The notes: generated by a model not told the origin, from the sequence alone. Positions 23,428 to 36,500 are shown, counted from the first letter of the stretch. The stretch is DNA of 64,000 bases from Colletotrichum lupini (GCF_023278565.1 NC_064680.1:1674001-1738000); one strand, 5' to 3'. Translations and numbers: made by a program.

Positions 23428-26400
23428 AGAGCTGTTCAGAAGAAAGCACTCTCTCGGCCAACGCCTGCCATCTTCGCCCCTTGTTCACCTCAGCGTCATC
23501 TTGGGGCTCACCGCCCAGTCCGCATTCTCCCGCCACATCGCACAACATGGTACACAACAACTCCGAGCATGAATGAGACAGATCCTTTCATCATGACAAC
23601 GGGCGGGCAAGGCAGCCCTTGTCCCACTGCATTTTACCTTTCATCATATACCCTAAGCCCCAAGACAAAAGACAACCCATCAACAAAACCACCCTACCTC
23701 TTTTCACGACACCACCAGATGCCCTTGCAGAGGCCAGGGCTTCTTTGAACATTTTTACGCTCTCAACAACACCCACGATTATGACCAGCATTCAGACGAA
23801 TTTCCGGACATGGGCTGATGAGCAAGAAGGAAAAGAAAAAAGGATTTTCACTTCCTTCGTTTTTTACGAAACTCGGATTGGCATGGCGTTTGGGATTTTT
23901 CAGTTCTTTGTATCTCATCATTTTCCCTCTCTCTTTTTCTCTCTCTGGTATGACACCCCTCAGGAAACATGGGAGAATCACTCGTTTGGCTGCCGTGGGA
24001 AACGGCATGGACATAGGGATTGGAAGAAACCTTGGGCCCTTGTGGGCTTCTTGGAGGAAACTTCCAATCAGGGGAACGGCGTCTTGGTTCCGAGCGAGCG
24101 AGCGAGCGAAATGGGCATCTGGCCAGAAAACAGCTTATTCCTACGGGAACAGCGCGGCCGTATGTAGAAGGACAGAGTCAAAAATGGGAATGGCTCCTTT
24201 CCTCGTCACTGAGTGCTCCATGAAGTGTGAAATTATGTGACAAATGCTCTCAAAAATCTGCAATATCGTGACCAAAGCTTAGTGGAATCCGAACGAACTC
24301 GAATTGAGATGTGGAGAAAGACGCATGCACCTGCATGAGAGCCTAGTCTACGCCTCGCCAATTCGGAAATGCATGTGAAGTTCACTTTTCTGGAAACAAT
24401 TCCTCGACGGCAGTCTACGGAAACTAGCTCATAGCGGGATGGCGGGGTAAGGAAGAAGGAAAAAAAAGATTGCCAAAACAAGATGGCTTGATGCTCCCTT
24501 CCCTCTAGCGCCCTCCCGAGGCAGTGGCGATCGTGCCATCGTGGGAATGTGCAAATCATGGGATCCCGGGGTAAAGTTTCGCGGGAGTCAGGACAGAATT
24601 GCGATGGCGCGGTTTCGATCATGTCGTATCTGTAGTTTGAGGCGTTTCCTAGACAGTCTATATGATGTGCAAATATATCTTGAACAGGACCCTACATGCA
24701 GACTGAAAAAAAGTAAGGTAGGGTACCTTACCCAACTGGCTTTTCTTTTTTGTCGTAAGTGAGAAGAGAAAAACAAGAAGAAAAAATACTCCGCGGATGT
24801 ATCCGTAGTCGGGACTCGGAAGGCGCCAAAGACTTTTTTTGCGCCTTCTTCAGGTCGCGTGCGCCTCGAGGTGTCTTGACCGACGGGAGATCGGCTTGTG
24901 TGTGGGGTTGGGAAGGTGGCCCCGACGCGACTGCAACGCTGCACCTACGCACCGAGGTTCCTTATCTCTCTGTCATATCGATAAGATACGGTGATCCGGG
25001 ATGGAACGGGATGTTGATCCCCTTCGATAGCGATAAGGCGAGGAAACCCGTACGCGGGCCCCCAGACCGCTCCTTTGCGCATCTCACACTGGCAGAAACA
25101 ACAACATTGACAGAGAAGGAACCCCAAAAATTCGGACCCTTTCTAGTGCTCGCTTTGATTCTTCCAGGCCCTTGCGAGTCGAGGAAACTTGTCAGACTTT
25201 CGATATCTATTCGATGTCTATTCGATGTCTATTCGCAGAGAATCCAGCTGGATGGGCACAAGCCTTCCTTACTTTACGTAGTACGTCTTACGTGATGTGC
25301 ATTCGGATTCTGGCGGGGGTCTTTAGCTGGTCTAGCGAATAAAACGAGTCAATTGGGACCTGCCCGCACATCAACTGCGCGGCCAATAGCAACACGGGCT
25401 CTCGAAGGGAATGTCATCAAAGCACGAGATAGGCAGCGCCGCCGTTCCTCTCCCCAGTCCCCACACCTTTGGCACCAGAACTCGACTAGAGATGCCGAGG
25501 CATATGAAGCTGCTCGTGACGTCTGCGAGTGTCAAACGTACCTTGCTTTTAAGTCTTGACACTGGGCAGGGAAGATCGGTCGACCGGCGATACCTTGGCA
25601 AGTTATTAGCCCCAGGAACTCTTGGGGAAATGGGGCTTTCAGCTGCTGGGAACCACCTTTACTTTGTAGAGAAGAGAGCTTGCAGTGTGCGCTGCATCGC
25701 GCTGATCCGAGCTCCCGCGCGGGTCCCGAAACCTGAAAGGCTTTCTCGCTCTACGGAATACCTATGCTGAACAGGTTTCTACCCTCAGTACTCAGCAGCA
25801 GCATCACCACCGCAGACATCTGAGGTAAGGTAAGACGAGCTAACGCAAGGGAGCCCTCCACACCTCCCCTCCTTACCTTAGTCCGACGTGATTACGGAGT
25901 GATGGAAGGGAAGGAAAGACAGTAGGTAGTCCGAACAGAGAGTACTTCCCATTTGCTCCGCTTCGCTTATCCGTTTCGTTTCAACTTTTGCTCGCCCTCA
26001 ACCTCCAAAATCGTCCGAGTGTCCGCTCCTCAGAAGCTACAGAAGATACCTTACTCTATCCGTACTCCGTAGTCTCCAAGGCCAAAGCTCCCAGCCTAGG
26101 TAGGGTCCCTCTCTCGCAACAACAACCCCCCTGAAACTCTAAATTCACTCAGCCGAGCTTGACCTTCCCCCAAAAGGGTCCCCTCAACGTCCCTTTCCAA
26201 CGGCTTCTGATCCTGCTATCCAGGTTTTGAGACTTTTCTTTCATCTACTTTAGCTCTGCTTCGACGTTTTCGTATAGCTCCAACTCCTCTTCCTTCATAA
26301 CACGTCGGCTGGTCCAAAAGACACTCATCCTTGACCAACTGCCTCGGCGTCCGTGTCAATTGCTGTCCACGACGTCAAGACACCAAATCAGCTCCAAAAA

Positions 26401-26435
26401 TCGGGGAGCAACTTCACAGTCCGACGAAATACACA
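23428..26435. other. Intergenic stretch with GGTA clusters and an 11-mer tandem
   Basis: 3 kb between two genes on the same strand. No gene supported; a frame on the + strand around 23620-24167 lacks an ATG start and is mostly 3' flank of the preceding gene. It holds an 11-base unit (CGATRTCTATT) repeated three times at 25201-25233, small GGTA/TACC clusters at about 24714-24735 and 25825-25880, and a TACTCCGTA motif at 26063-26071. The last 400 bases are pyrimidine-rich and probably the amidase promoter. Confidence 0.5.
25201..25233. repeat. Three tandem copies of an 11-mer
   Basis: CGATATCTATT is followed by two copies of CGATGTCTATT; the first copy differs at one base. Confidence 0.9.
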
Positions 26436-28545
26436 ATGGCTCCGAACCGCAAATATGCCAATTACCCCGGTGCCCGCGAGGCGCCGACGCAAGTCAAGAC
26501 AGAGACCCAAAAGGAGGATCAGAACCCCGTCCTCCGCGGCTGGCCTCTTGTGGCGGGTGCAACAGCGTACGTATTGAGCCTCACTCACATGCTAGCTCAT
26601 GAGCTGATCCATTCTACATAGACTCGCCAACTCCGGCGTCATCCAGCGCTTCTTCTGGCGCAACGCCAAGTTTGGCTCCATCAGAGACCTTCCCGGCCTC
26701 GTCGATTACAGATACCGCTTTCAGGTCCGTCTAGTTCTTTCCAACCTCCTGCTCACTGCTGAGCTTCAAACGACACCTGCAATCTAACCTCCACGCCGCT
26801 AACACTCATTGCCAGCCCGATGTACTCGTCCTCTCCGAGACAGGATCCCACCCGGAACCCCTTGCGCTCACCAAGGACCTGACAACCCCGGCACCGCAAG
26901 ACCAACCAGGCCGCTATCTATCCAGCGCAGATTACCAAGCCCTCTACGCCTCAGGAGCCGTCACCCCGCTGGACGTGGTCCAGTCACTGTTGCCCCTGAT
27001 CCGGCGCGCAGAGGGTCACCCCCCACCCGAGACGGGACCCTACGCAAACGCCTGGGTGGCGTCCCACGGCCGCGAGGACCTCGCCATCGACGCAGCCCGC
27101 GCCTCCACGGAGCGGTGGAAGCAAGGCAAAACCTTGGGACCCCTCGACGGCGTCCCCATCGGTGTCAAGGATGACTGCGACGTCAAGGGCTACGTCAGCC
27201 ACAATGGAATGCAGTACCGCCCCGACCTGCCGTGGTTCAAGGCCGCCGACAAGACGATATGGCCTGTACAGCAGCTTGAGGCCGCTGGCGCCATCGCCTT
27301 GGGCAAGAACGCCATGCATGAGCTGGGAGGAGGTTCGTATTGCCGCTCCCTATCAAAACTTGCCAGAACAAAGCTGACATGAGACCCTGCAGATACCAAC
27401 GGTTGCAACGTGAGTAGAAGATACGGCGTTTCACGAGACGGAATCTTCGTAAACCCTTGGTTCAACAGCTGACCTTATGAAAACAGCCCCGTTGGGGAAC
27501 CCCCACAAACTGGCACAACAAATCGTACTACCCCGGCGGTTCCTCCTCCGGAGCCGGCTCCGCCCTTGGCGCCGGCATAGTCCCCATCGCAATCGGCACC
27601 GACGCCGGCGGCTCCATCCGCATCCCGAGTTCCTTCAACTCCGTCTACGGCCTGAAGCCCTCCCACCACCGCACAATGGCAATGAACTCGTCGGTCTGCG
27701 TAGTCGGACCCCTCGCCGCCACCGTCGCCGACCTCACAATCACCTACCGCCTCATGTCCCGCCCCAACCCAGACGACCCCATCCAAGGGCTCTACACCCC
27801 CTCCCCGGCACTCCCCCCCTCCTCCCCGAAACTCATCGGCATCGATGAGGCGTGGTGGTCCCGCGCAGACCCGTCCGTCGCCAAAGTCTGCCGCCGCGCC
27901 GTGGACCACTTCAAATCACAGGGATACACCGTCGTTCCCATCAAGATCCCCTACCTCCGCGAGATCCAGCTCATGCACTCGGCCACCTGCGTCACCGAGA
28001 TGCAGGACCTCGCCCGCCACCGCCACCCGGACCCGGAACAGTGGCAGTCCATAATCAACCACGCCAACAAGATCACAATGTCCGTCGGCACGCAGACGCC
28101 CGCGGGCGACTACATGAAGTACGCCCAGCTCCGCGACCTGCTGATGAAGCACGTCGCCTGGCTCTACGAGCAGAACCCGGGCATGCTCATCGTCACGCCA
28201 ACCACCCCTCTGCCCGGCTGGCCCCGCCAGCCCGGCGACGACGCCTACGGCGTCTCTGACGCCAACACCACCATTGCCAATATGAGCTACGTCTACGTCG
28301 CCAACGTGAGCGGGTGTCCCGCTGTCACGGCGCCTGTGGGCTACGTCGATCCCGTACAGGGCGACGGCAAGGTTCCCATCGGGCTCATGGCTATGGCGGA
28401 GTGGGGCTGCGAGGAGCAGCTTCTCGGCTGGGCGAAGGAGGCCGAGACGTATTTGATCGCGGAGGGGCGGCAGAGGCCCGAGGGGTGGGTGGATGTTGTC
28501 GAGGTTGCCAAGAATGGCGGCCTCGAGGCGAAGAAGAACATCTGA
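26436..28545 (+). CDS. Amidase (amidase-signature family)
   Basis: Five exons: 26436-26566, 26622-26724, 26816-27332, 27393-27409 and 27487-28545; 608 residues. All introns are GT-AG, 55-91 nt. The reading frame carries cleanly through every junction, and exon 4 is only 17 nt. The amidase-signature fold hydrolyses carboxamides through a Ser-cisSer-Lys triad. The Lys sits in GVPIGVKDD (K196), the first Ser in GGSSSGAGS (275-277) and the nucleophile in TDAGGSIR (S299). Active-site residues are therefore intact. No signal peptide is obvious. The N-terminal 75 residues before the catalytic domain are typical of a fungal subfamily. Substrate cannot be told; acetamidase, fatty-acid-amide or indole-acetamide activity are possible for this superfamily. 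It converges on the beta-flanking gene, with 254 bases between stop codons. Confidence 0.93.
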
Positions 28546-28712
28546 GAGGGCCAAAGGAAGCGAATCCGAGAGAAAAGGATGCGGCAGATCGTCTGTTCGC
28601 TTGATGAGCATCAGAAAACCAATGTAATCGTATCTCAGTACCTCTAGCCTGCAAGAAATCTAATCATGATGATGAACCAAGCACGGAATAATTCTATAGG
28701 GTCTTGATATAA

Positions 28713-28732
28713 TTCATTTCATTTCATTTCAT
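28713..28732. repeat. (TTCAT)4 pentanucleotide repeat
   Basis: Four perfect TTCAT units in the short convergent interval between the amidase and beta-flanking stop codons. Confidence 0.9.
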
Positions 28733-28799
28733 TGTCATGCCCTTTGTGGGTTTCCACGTGCTTTATCCGCACCTAATCTATAAATCATTGACAGACACT

Positions 28800-30147
28800 T
28801 TATTTCATAAACTTGGACGCCAGGCCCATGATACCGCCCTGCTGCTGTCCTTGACTCTTGAAATACATCTTGAGCGCCATCTCCCCCGCCTGCTGGATGG
28901 CGGACTCCTTGCTCGTGCCGTCGGCGACTTTACCCTGGGACTGGCGCTGGTCAAAGAGCTATCGGGGAGAGTAGCGGGGGTTAGTTACATTGCATTCGTT
29001 CTACTCCTCCACCCCGACGGGAGGACGGTTTGGTCAGGGGAATTAAAGTAGACGCGTAGACGGATATGCAGGTGTAGACGAAGGTGTAGTGTAAGTGTAG
29101 GCGTAGAGGGAAAAGGGGAGAGAAACTCACCCGACTGGCCTCGGCCATGGCGAGACCGGCGAACCCGCCCTGGGACTGCTTCTGTCCGCCCGTCTGCCCG
29201 CTCGAGAACATCTTGAGCGCCTGCATCGCGGCCGCGGCGCCGAGACCCTTGTCGTCTGCCTTTTCGTCGTCGTCGTCGTCGCCAAAGTATTTCTTGTGCT
29301 TGTTGACGGCCTCTGTTGGTACTCTAGATCAGTACTGGTGTCATGGTGTAGATGAGCATTTCTTCTCTCTCTTTCTCTCTCTCTTCAATTTTCACTCTTT
29401 CCTGTTTTCGGCACCATGGTGCTATTGCCAGTAGAAAAGAAGTGTAAAAGGGGATATAGGGTAGTGACATCCAAAAAGACAGAAACCAACGCACCATCCT
29501 CATCAATATCCTCGTTCCTCAACTGTCCCTTCTTCTGCGTCAAGGCGCCAAGCACACTCGAAAACAGATCCGTATCGCCGTGCGACCCCGCGTGGCGCGA
29601 GGCCTCGTTGGCGGCGTGGCGGTAATCGTCCTCGTCGTCGTCGTCGGCGAAGGCTCCGGCGCCGGCGGGGTAGTTGCCTCCGTGGGACTCTGTTTTTGCA
29701 CATGGGGTGATTAGCTAGCTGGCTCTTGAACTCTCAATTTCTCTCTCTGCCAGTCAATCACACGCAGCTAAGCAAATCAAGCAATTTGACTGACACCCCC
29801 CAAATGTAACGGGAACTCGCTCCGATTGGAAAAATGAGATGAAAAGATCACAGTAAGGAGAAGAAAACTAACTGTCGCCGCCGGGAAGGGGTTGACCTAG
29901 ATTTCCAGCATCATAATCAGTCAAAAGCTTCTTTCCCAGTCTCTTTAACCTTTGATGATATTCAGGGGCAGGGGCGGGGTTAAGATCCGGGACAGCGGGG
30001 TACCAAGGTATCCCAATGGAGGGGCACCAGAGCTTGTAAAGGGCGGCGAGAACGAGCACACATACCGTAGCCCTGTTGCTGGTGCTGCTTGGGCTTATCG
30101 TCGTCCTTGGCGAGGTACTCTTGCGCGGCCTTCATGAGCTTGTCCAT
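28800..30147 (-). CDS. Beta-flanking protein (conserved fungal protein of unknown function)
   Basis: Five exons on the minus strand: 30147-30066, 29896-29873, 29689-29495, 29312-29131 and 28958-28800; 213 residues. Donors and acceptors are GT-AG and phases match; exon 2 is only 24 nt. The product starts MDKLMKAAQEYL, has a Gln/Gly-rich linker, an acidic stretch (DDDEDD), the block DLFSSVLGALTQKKGQL, a second acidic run of five Asp, then Ala/Gln-rich helices ending GIMGLASKFMK. This pattern matches my recollection of the fungal beta-flanking protein, named from a gene beside mating-type loci in mushrooms; molecular function is unknown. It is hydrophilic and probably cytosolic. A (GAT)7 tract lies in its presumed leader. 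The small second exon is the least certain part of the model. Confidence 0.82.
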
Positions 30148-31822
30148 TGTGAAGAAGCTTGTCGTTGCTTGATGATGATGATGATGATGATGGGTAATGA
30201 TGTAATAGTGTGGGGGTTCTTAGGGTAGAGAACGCTTAGTCTTGCAAGAAGTGAAGAAAAGAGAGAAGAGGTGAGGGAGAGAGGAAAGATGACGCGAACG
30301 AGAAGAATTAAAAGCGTAAGTAAGGCAGTCCCAGGTTTTGATAGCTCTTTGTAAATAGCACAGGCGAGCCACGTCTCCGCATCACCAAGCGGGCGATCAA
30401 CTGTCTCAGGAGCCCTGAGCTGGCCATGCATCATTGCATGCCCCCTCCAAATTCAGAAGCAACGTCGAATCAGAATCGAACGACATCCAATGAATCTGTG
30501 GCAGACTGTTGATTTGGTCGGATAGGCCTCCCGGTTCACAGCCACAATCAACAACCTGAGCAGCACAGGCGGTAGAATGGAACCACTGAGAACACATCCT
30601 GTAAGGTATGGAGCAGGCTAGCTGTACATGGGGAGGGGACCACAAGCCCACGGGCCGTCCATAGACTACTCATGTCGGTAGTGCAACTCAAATGACGCAG
30701 CTCGATGCTCACACACGTCGGAGCAGGCGATACAATGTGTGCAGTCGTTAAGAACCGGGCCAGATGTTTTCGTGAGGTGAGGTGTTTGGGCTCCATGGGC
30801 GGTGCCTTGGCAAGTGCTCAGTTGGACCCTGAAGTAGCCCCTCACAAGGTAGGTACCCCTCCACAGCTGATCCGCCCTGACAGCGGGGTCCTTTCTGTGA
30901 GAGGCCCCCCGCCTGGATGATCAACGGAACCTAGCACGTTTGGTTGTTGCTTAGGTACCTTAGCTTCCTATGTCTCACCCACAGTAGCAAGCTCTACACA
31001 CCCTCGCAAAGCAGTCGCGCAGCGTAAGGTAGTGGCTGCAATTCATTCGCGCGGGGATGGCCTGAGTCGCTTCTATGCAAGGACGAAGCCTGCCAAGCTG
31101 TGTGTAGAGCTCCAGGGCGAACGACCTGTTTCAGGAAACCCCCGGGCTTTCATGTGTCAACGCCAGTCGATGGATGGCCATGGACGCGTGAACGAGGCGA
31201 ATTCGGGTCTGGAACGGATGTAATACTCTGCAATCAACTCAGATCCCGAGCGTGGCAGCCTGGATTCGACGGTACGCCTCTGCCGCGGGAAGAAACTGGA
31301 GAGGCAAGCTGTGGCTGAGGTAGCCAGTCAATGCCAAATGCTGATCCGCTTCGGAACACCAGGCACGACGCGATGCCTGCCGCCCGCCGATAGCCAGGCT
31401 ACACCTCCTAGCCGGTACTGGGGTCGAATCTTGACCGCCGGCCGAACTGCGATAAACAGGACCGCACGTCCGGGTAGGTCCCGCCCGAGCCGCTGCGGAC
31501 ATCAACTGCGTCTGACTCGCCTGACCGGATGATCACCCCGTCGGTTGAAGCAACATGGCTTGAAATAGATTCTGCTGTTGGAAACTGCTCTTGCCAAAAT
31601 TACGACCTTCCTCCTTCCCATGACCTAATTGTCTTCAGGTATCTTGATTGCTGTGAAATAACAAAGCTGGAAACATGGCAAACAGCTGCATGTCCGTCAA
31701 AGTTGATATCCTGCGCCATGCCGTCTTCCAGACGCCAACTCCGGTGCATGTGGAATGACCACGCCCAGGGCAGTCCTCGTGGGCACTTGCCGACCAATGC
31801 GCCAGTGGTGACTCATTAAAAC
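30148..31822. other. Intergenic stretch between two minus-strand genes
   Basis: 1.7 kb holding the promoter of the beta-flanking gene on its left and the 3' flank of white collar 2 on its right. A (GAT)7 repeat lies at 30171-30192, inside the likely leader. A short GGTACC cluster occurs near 30848-30962. No gene supported. Confidence 0.5.
30171..30192. repeat. (GAT)7 trinucleotide microsatellite
   Basis: Seven perfect GAT units 24 bases upstream of the beta-flanking start codon. Length changes here would lie in the mRNA leader. Confidence 0.92.
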
Positions 31823-33562
31823 TTAACCTCCGCCATGCTCGACTTGCAACGATCCTGAGTGATGAGCGTTGTTGTTACCGTGTCGATTCTTCTTTTCCTT
31901 CTTGGCCCATCTAAGGCCACACGCGTTGCATAATGTTTTCGGTCCACTAGGGCCTTTGCGCCATTCCGGAGAATCCAGGGTACCTATTCAGAACATCATC
32001 GTTAGCCGGTGTGCTGCGTGCATCCTGCCATACCAAGCAGCCTGCAAGCCGCACCCAAGTTGGAGCTTACCACAATCCGTGCAGACATATTCCTCCGAAG
32101 TCTTGAGCTTCTTCTTCTTGTCACCTGTCCGAGGGTCCCGGTCCTGTGGAATCGCAATGCCCGCGTCTCCCTTGATCAAGGTCGGACTCGCGTTTCCTGT
32201 TGTGATGCCGCGGCTCCTCTCGCCCTCGATGTATCTCAGTCCGGTCAACATCTCAATGGTATCAGTGTGTGAGTTCCCTTCATATCTGGCCATCTTGTCC
32301 TTTAGTGAATCCGGGCGGCTCCCCGCAACACCCTCCAGTGCTTCGCGTGTAAGCGCAACGTTGAGGGCTGATGACCTGTCGCCCCCGTCACCGGCCCGAG
32401 ATATGGCGCTCGGGGCGGATGTCATTGTGGTTTCCGATGGTGTTACGTCCGACCTGCCTTCCTGGCTCTGGAGCCACTGCCTCTGTGATTCTTCATTCTC
32501 CATGTCTTCCTCCTTGCGCAGCTCAGCAATGCGCCTCCTCAAACGTTCGTTCTCAATCTTGTGTTCCAGGAATGAGTCCAGTAAGCCGGCATTTTTTGTT
32601 GGATACGGGCGTGACATCATGAATACGGCTTGGCAAAACGGCGTTTGATTGTGCGGGTTCGGCGCAAACTTGGACGCGGCGATGTGGGCGTGACCGACCG
32701 ACTCGAAAATGGCGTATTTACCATCCTTCTTCTTTAGCCTGAAAAACAAGCGTAGCGGGTTTCCTGATGCTATAGACTCGTTTAGCTCGGCGACGTAGAC
32801 GCCCTGGTCGTCAGGGTGGACGAGTTCCTTGAGGAAAGTGTCGAGGATTTCGTCGGCGGTATAACCCGTAAGGTTTAGAATGCTCGGGGAGACGAAACGT
32901 ATGCGACCATTGGCGTCGAGTATCTGGAGAAAGTCTTTAAGCTCTTCGACGACCTTTGCTGGCCAGTTGCGCCTCTTTGTGAATTCGGTGAGGGTGCTGC
33001 CGGCCTGCTGCAAAGCCTGCGAATTGAAGCCGCTCGAAGGCATGGGGCCCCCACCAACAACGCTGGAGGTATCGTCGCCATTGTTGGAGTAATTGTTATT
33101 CATGGAAGGGGTATCGTCGGGGAGGCCGTCAGGCATTGGTGTATTGCCGACAAAGTTGAAGGTAGACATGGCGTTCTCGTCGTTGGGGTTGTCGACGCTC
33201 ATGGACATGGCGTCAAAGCTTCCGTAGACTGTCGAGTCCAGGAGAGACGACATGATGTTGGGGTCGGCTTCCGCCATCTGCATTGCGTCAGCGCGTTGTT
33301 GGGAGCGGTCTGTAGCGAATTGTAGTAATGGGGGTGGTTTCTCAAAACGATGCGCCGGGGGGTCTGGCGGGTCGGAGGTCGGGAAGGGTGACAGAGAGGA
33401 GAGGTAAGCGAGGCGGTCGAGGGGAAGAAAGTGAGTTATCAGATCAGGAGGAGGAGCATGGTTAGGAAAGCGGGCGGAACGAACAGCTTCAAAGGCGGAA
33501 TAGGCATCTTGGGGCCCAAAGCCAAGAAAATTGGTTGGAGGCTGAGGTGGTCCGTGAGACAT
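31823..33562 (-). CDS. wc-2: White collar 2, blue-light/clock GATA transcription factor
   Basis: Two exons, 33562-32071 and 31983-31823, joined across an 87-nt GT-AG intron in phase 1; 550 residues. WC-2 pairs with the photoreceptor WC-1 through PAS domains to form the white collar complex, a nuclear activator of light-induced and circadian genes. In the sequence: a Pro-rich and Asn/Ser-rich N-terminal region (1-190), a PAS domain at about 200-316 (starting at [20 protein letters not shown]), a predicted coiled coil at about 329-365, a basic GDKKKKLK segment, then a GATA zinc finger C494-X2-C497-X18-C516-X2-C519 with the core [21 protein letters not shown]. The finger is only complete after splicing: the intron falls in the Gly codon directly after the second Cys. 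The protein ends shortly after the finger. No LOV-type flavin cysteine motif is seen, as expected for WC-2. Confidence 0.96.
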
Positions 33563-36500
33563 GGTTGCGGTACTGTTCCGATACTGGCCCTGACGGCTTC
33601 TAACAAAGGCATTGGCGATTTGAGGGGGCTGACTTGACCCCGATGCACGGGAAGTGTGCCCGGGGGGAGCAGAATGCGGTCCCGTTCACCTGGCGGCCAA
33701 TGTAAGGCGGTAGGCACTGCAAATCGGCTGGGTCTATTCGCAAGGTATGTACCGTCTCGTGCGTCTGTTGGCAGCTCAAACTGCGATAAGATGGTTGCTT
33801 GCGCCTGTGGCTGGAGCGAGGACCAGGTTCGAACTGGGGCCAATGCCAGGTACAACCAGCAGCAGCTTACTGGGTGTGCAACAACGGTGAGCTGTGAAAG
33901 CGCGAGAGAGTGAGCTCGTTGGTCTAAGTCGCGAGGACCGTCGTATGGGTATGAGCAGGTGCGGGGAGTAGGAACGGGTGATCCGGAGAGGCCTAGAACC
34001 TAAATAGATCAAGATAGAATGTAGGGTGCGAGCTGGTACGGGGCTTTGTGCATCGAGTAGTGGGCTTAGCCTTGCATGTCTATTTGGTCAGAACGTCTAT
34101 TTTGTGTTTTTTGTCGAAAAGGGTGCCAAAGAATGGGATTCGAAGACGACGTCAGAGTGCGTGTGGCGGATGCAACAGAACGAGGGAACAGAGAGGGAGA
34201 GAGAGAGAGAAAAAAGCGGAGGGCATCCAGATAAGGTCGACGGGGATGGTGGTGGTGTTGGTATGTTTCTCTGTGAAATGTTTCCAAGCGACGGGGTCTC
34301 GTATCAATTAATAAAAAGGGCCAGATGGGTTTGCAGCTGCGAATGAGTATCAGTACAGAGGCTGACTATGCCTGTCTGGTTCGCAGCGGTGCAAAAGGAA
34401 GCGAGGGTTCGGTAGCGGCAGCAGTACCTAGTAGTACACGGGGCCAGTTGTCGAGGGAGTGAGTGAGTGAGCTGAGTGCGTGGATGAATGAGACGGGCTT
34501 TTGAGTCGAGGGCCAAGATGGAAGGCCAGATCAAGTGAGTGCAGCGGTGGGTGAGATGGACAGTACGTAGTAGAGAGAGCCCGTGGCTGCGGTCCTTGTC
34601 TTGGCTGCTGTGAGACGCTTTGCGAGGGCTGGATTGGGTTCCGTCAGGTTGGCACGCGGGTCATAAAATGAGTTCGAGTCGAGGCGCGGCCTGGCCTGGC
34701 CAGCGATGCAGGGTCGCGAGGGAAGATCAGAAGCTGCGTCGGAACGGTGGGGGAGTGAAATGGGATGAGAGGGAATGGATGAGGAGACGACGAGAATGGG
34801 GGGGAAAAGATGAAAGGGAAAAAAAAGGTTAAGACGTGAAGGTGCGAGGCACACGAAAGTGCAGTGCAGGAAAGGAGAGAGAAAATAAGGTCAAGTCGTC
34901 ACCATCCAAAAATTTGGCAGGGACAGAATGGCTACCTTGAGCTGGGATGCAGAAGGTGCAGAGCTGCGAGCCCGCACGTAAGATATTGAGCTCCGTAAAG
35001 TAAGGTAAGGTAAGGTACGGTTACGGATGGAAAAAAAAAGGGAAGCGGAAGCGGCAGCGGTAGGTAAGGTAGCGGAAGCAGCAGGTGCAAGAAGCAATGG
35101 AAGAAGCAGGGACCTGAGATGAGGTGGGAAAAAAAGGATGGGAAACTGCAAAATGGAAACGGAGCACATGGCAATTCTGGCTATGGACTTTTCCCCCCCC
35201 TTCACCTCAAGCATCCCGTCCTTAACTGCACCGCTGATGGTCCGCTGCACCCCTCCACCGTCGCCGGCACAGCACAGGCAAGTACTCCGTACCTACCTCA
35301 AGGAAGGCAGGTACTTCGTCATCGCACCCGACCCTGCCTTCCTTGCATTGGGTTGGGTCACTTGGCCATTCACATTGGGCGCCGGGCCTCTGTTCACTGA
35401 GACTGAGGTACTTCCCAGTTTCTCTCCGCCCAATGAGTTGCCTCCAACTTCCCCCTCTTCCCCTCCCCTCAGGCACATTACCTCACTCCATAGCCGTACT
35501 CCGTACCTACCTACTGAGTGTACACTTACTACGTAGTACCATAGACTCCCCCTCCCAATTCCAGACCTCTATCCTTTGAACCCCGCCGAAAACTCTCCCA
35601 TGTCCCATCTGATACCTAAGGTACCTACCTACCTACTTAAGTACTAGGTAGGTATGTACGGGAGTATCTCATGGAAAGCCGCACCTCACCTTGCTCGCTA
35701 GCCAGACCTTAGTATGAAGCAGCACATGGCGGGCATGAAAAGAATGGCATCATCTACCTTACCTTGGCTCACCTTGCCTTACTGTATGCCTTGGGCACCG
35801 TAGGTCATGCGCCCGGCATGCACGGCCCATGCCCGGTAGCCAGCTCCATCAAAAGTTGTTCCAAGGCTGATGCCCTGAGAACTCAGCACAGCGATAATCC
35901 CCTCACTGCTCCTAGCCCATCCCGACGGGTCGACCAGCTTGTCAACTGGGATAGCGCTGTCCGGAGCAAATGCCCCGACCTAGAGCCATTTGTGACCCCA
36001 TCTTGCACTGCAATTTGAGCGGTCAAAGACTTGTCCCGACCACTCAGTGGGGGCTGACTTGGAGTTGGACAGTACCTAACTAGGACTAGACGTCGTGGGC
36101 TCGTGGCTTGTTTGGTATCGAACCATAAAGTATCCGCTATCTGTCACGTCTTGCGCCTCACGCCTCGCAAGTGAACTGTGGCTGGCACTTGGCGGTTGTC
36201 TCTTGAGTAAAGCATCAGCCTAAGTCAAATGGTACCGGAAACACTATCCGTAGAGAACCTGTAAACTACAGCATTTCATTACCTAGTCGTCATTCACCCT
36301 CCGTCCCGTTAACCAGACGAAAATCAGGACTGCTGAGGACCAAAGTCAGAGCGTCACGTCCGGAATGCTTGCCCAATACGCACAAACTTCTTCTAAACTC
36401 TTCTTCTGAAGACTTCTTGTTGAGCGGGCATGCTGCGCTTACTCCAACTTGCTGCTTGTTCGATCGCTCGAGGCCTTGACTCGAGTAATGTTCCCTGCAA

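Noticed and set aside
27916..28611. 231-codon minus-strand frame
   Set aside because: It is antisense to the last amidase exon, whose catalytic residues and frame are clear.
33795..33850. T-arm-like CCAGGTTCGAACTGG sequence
   Set aside because: No matching D arm, anticodon arm or acceptor stem could be placed around it.
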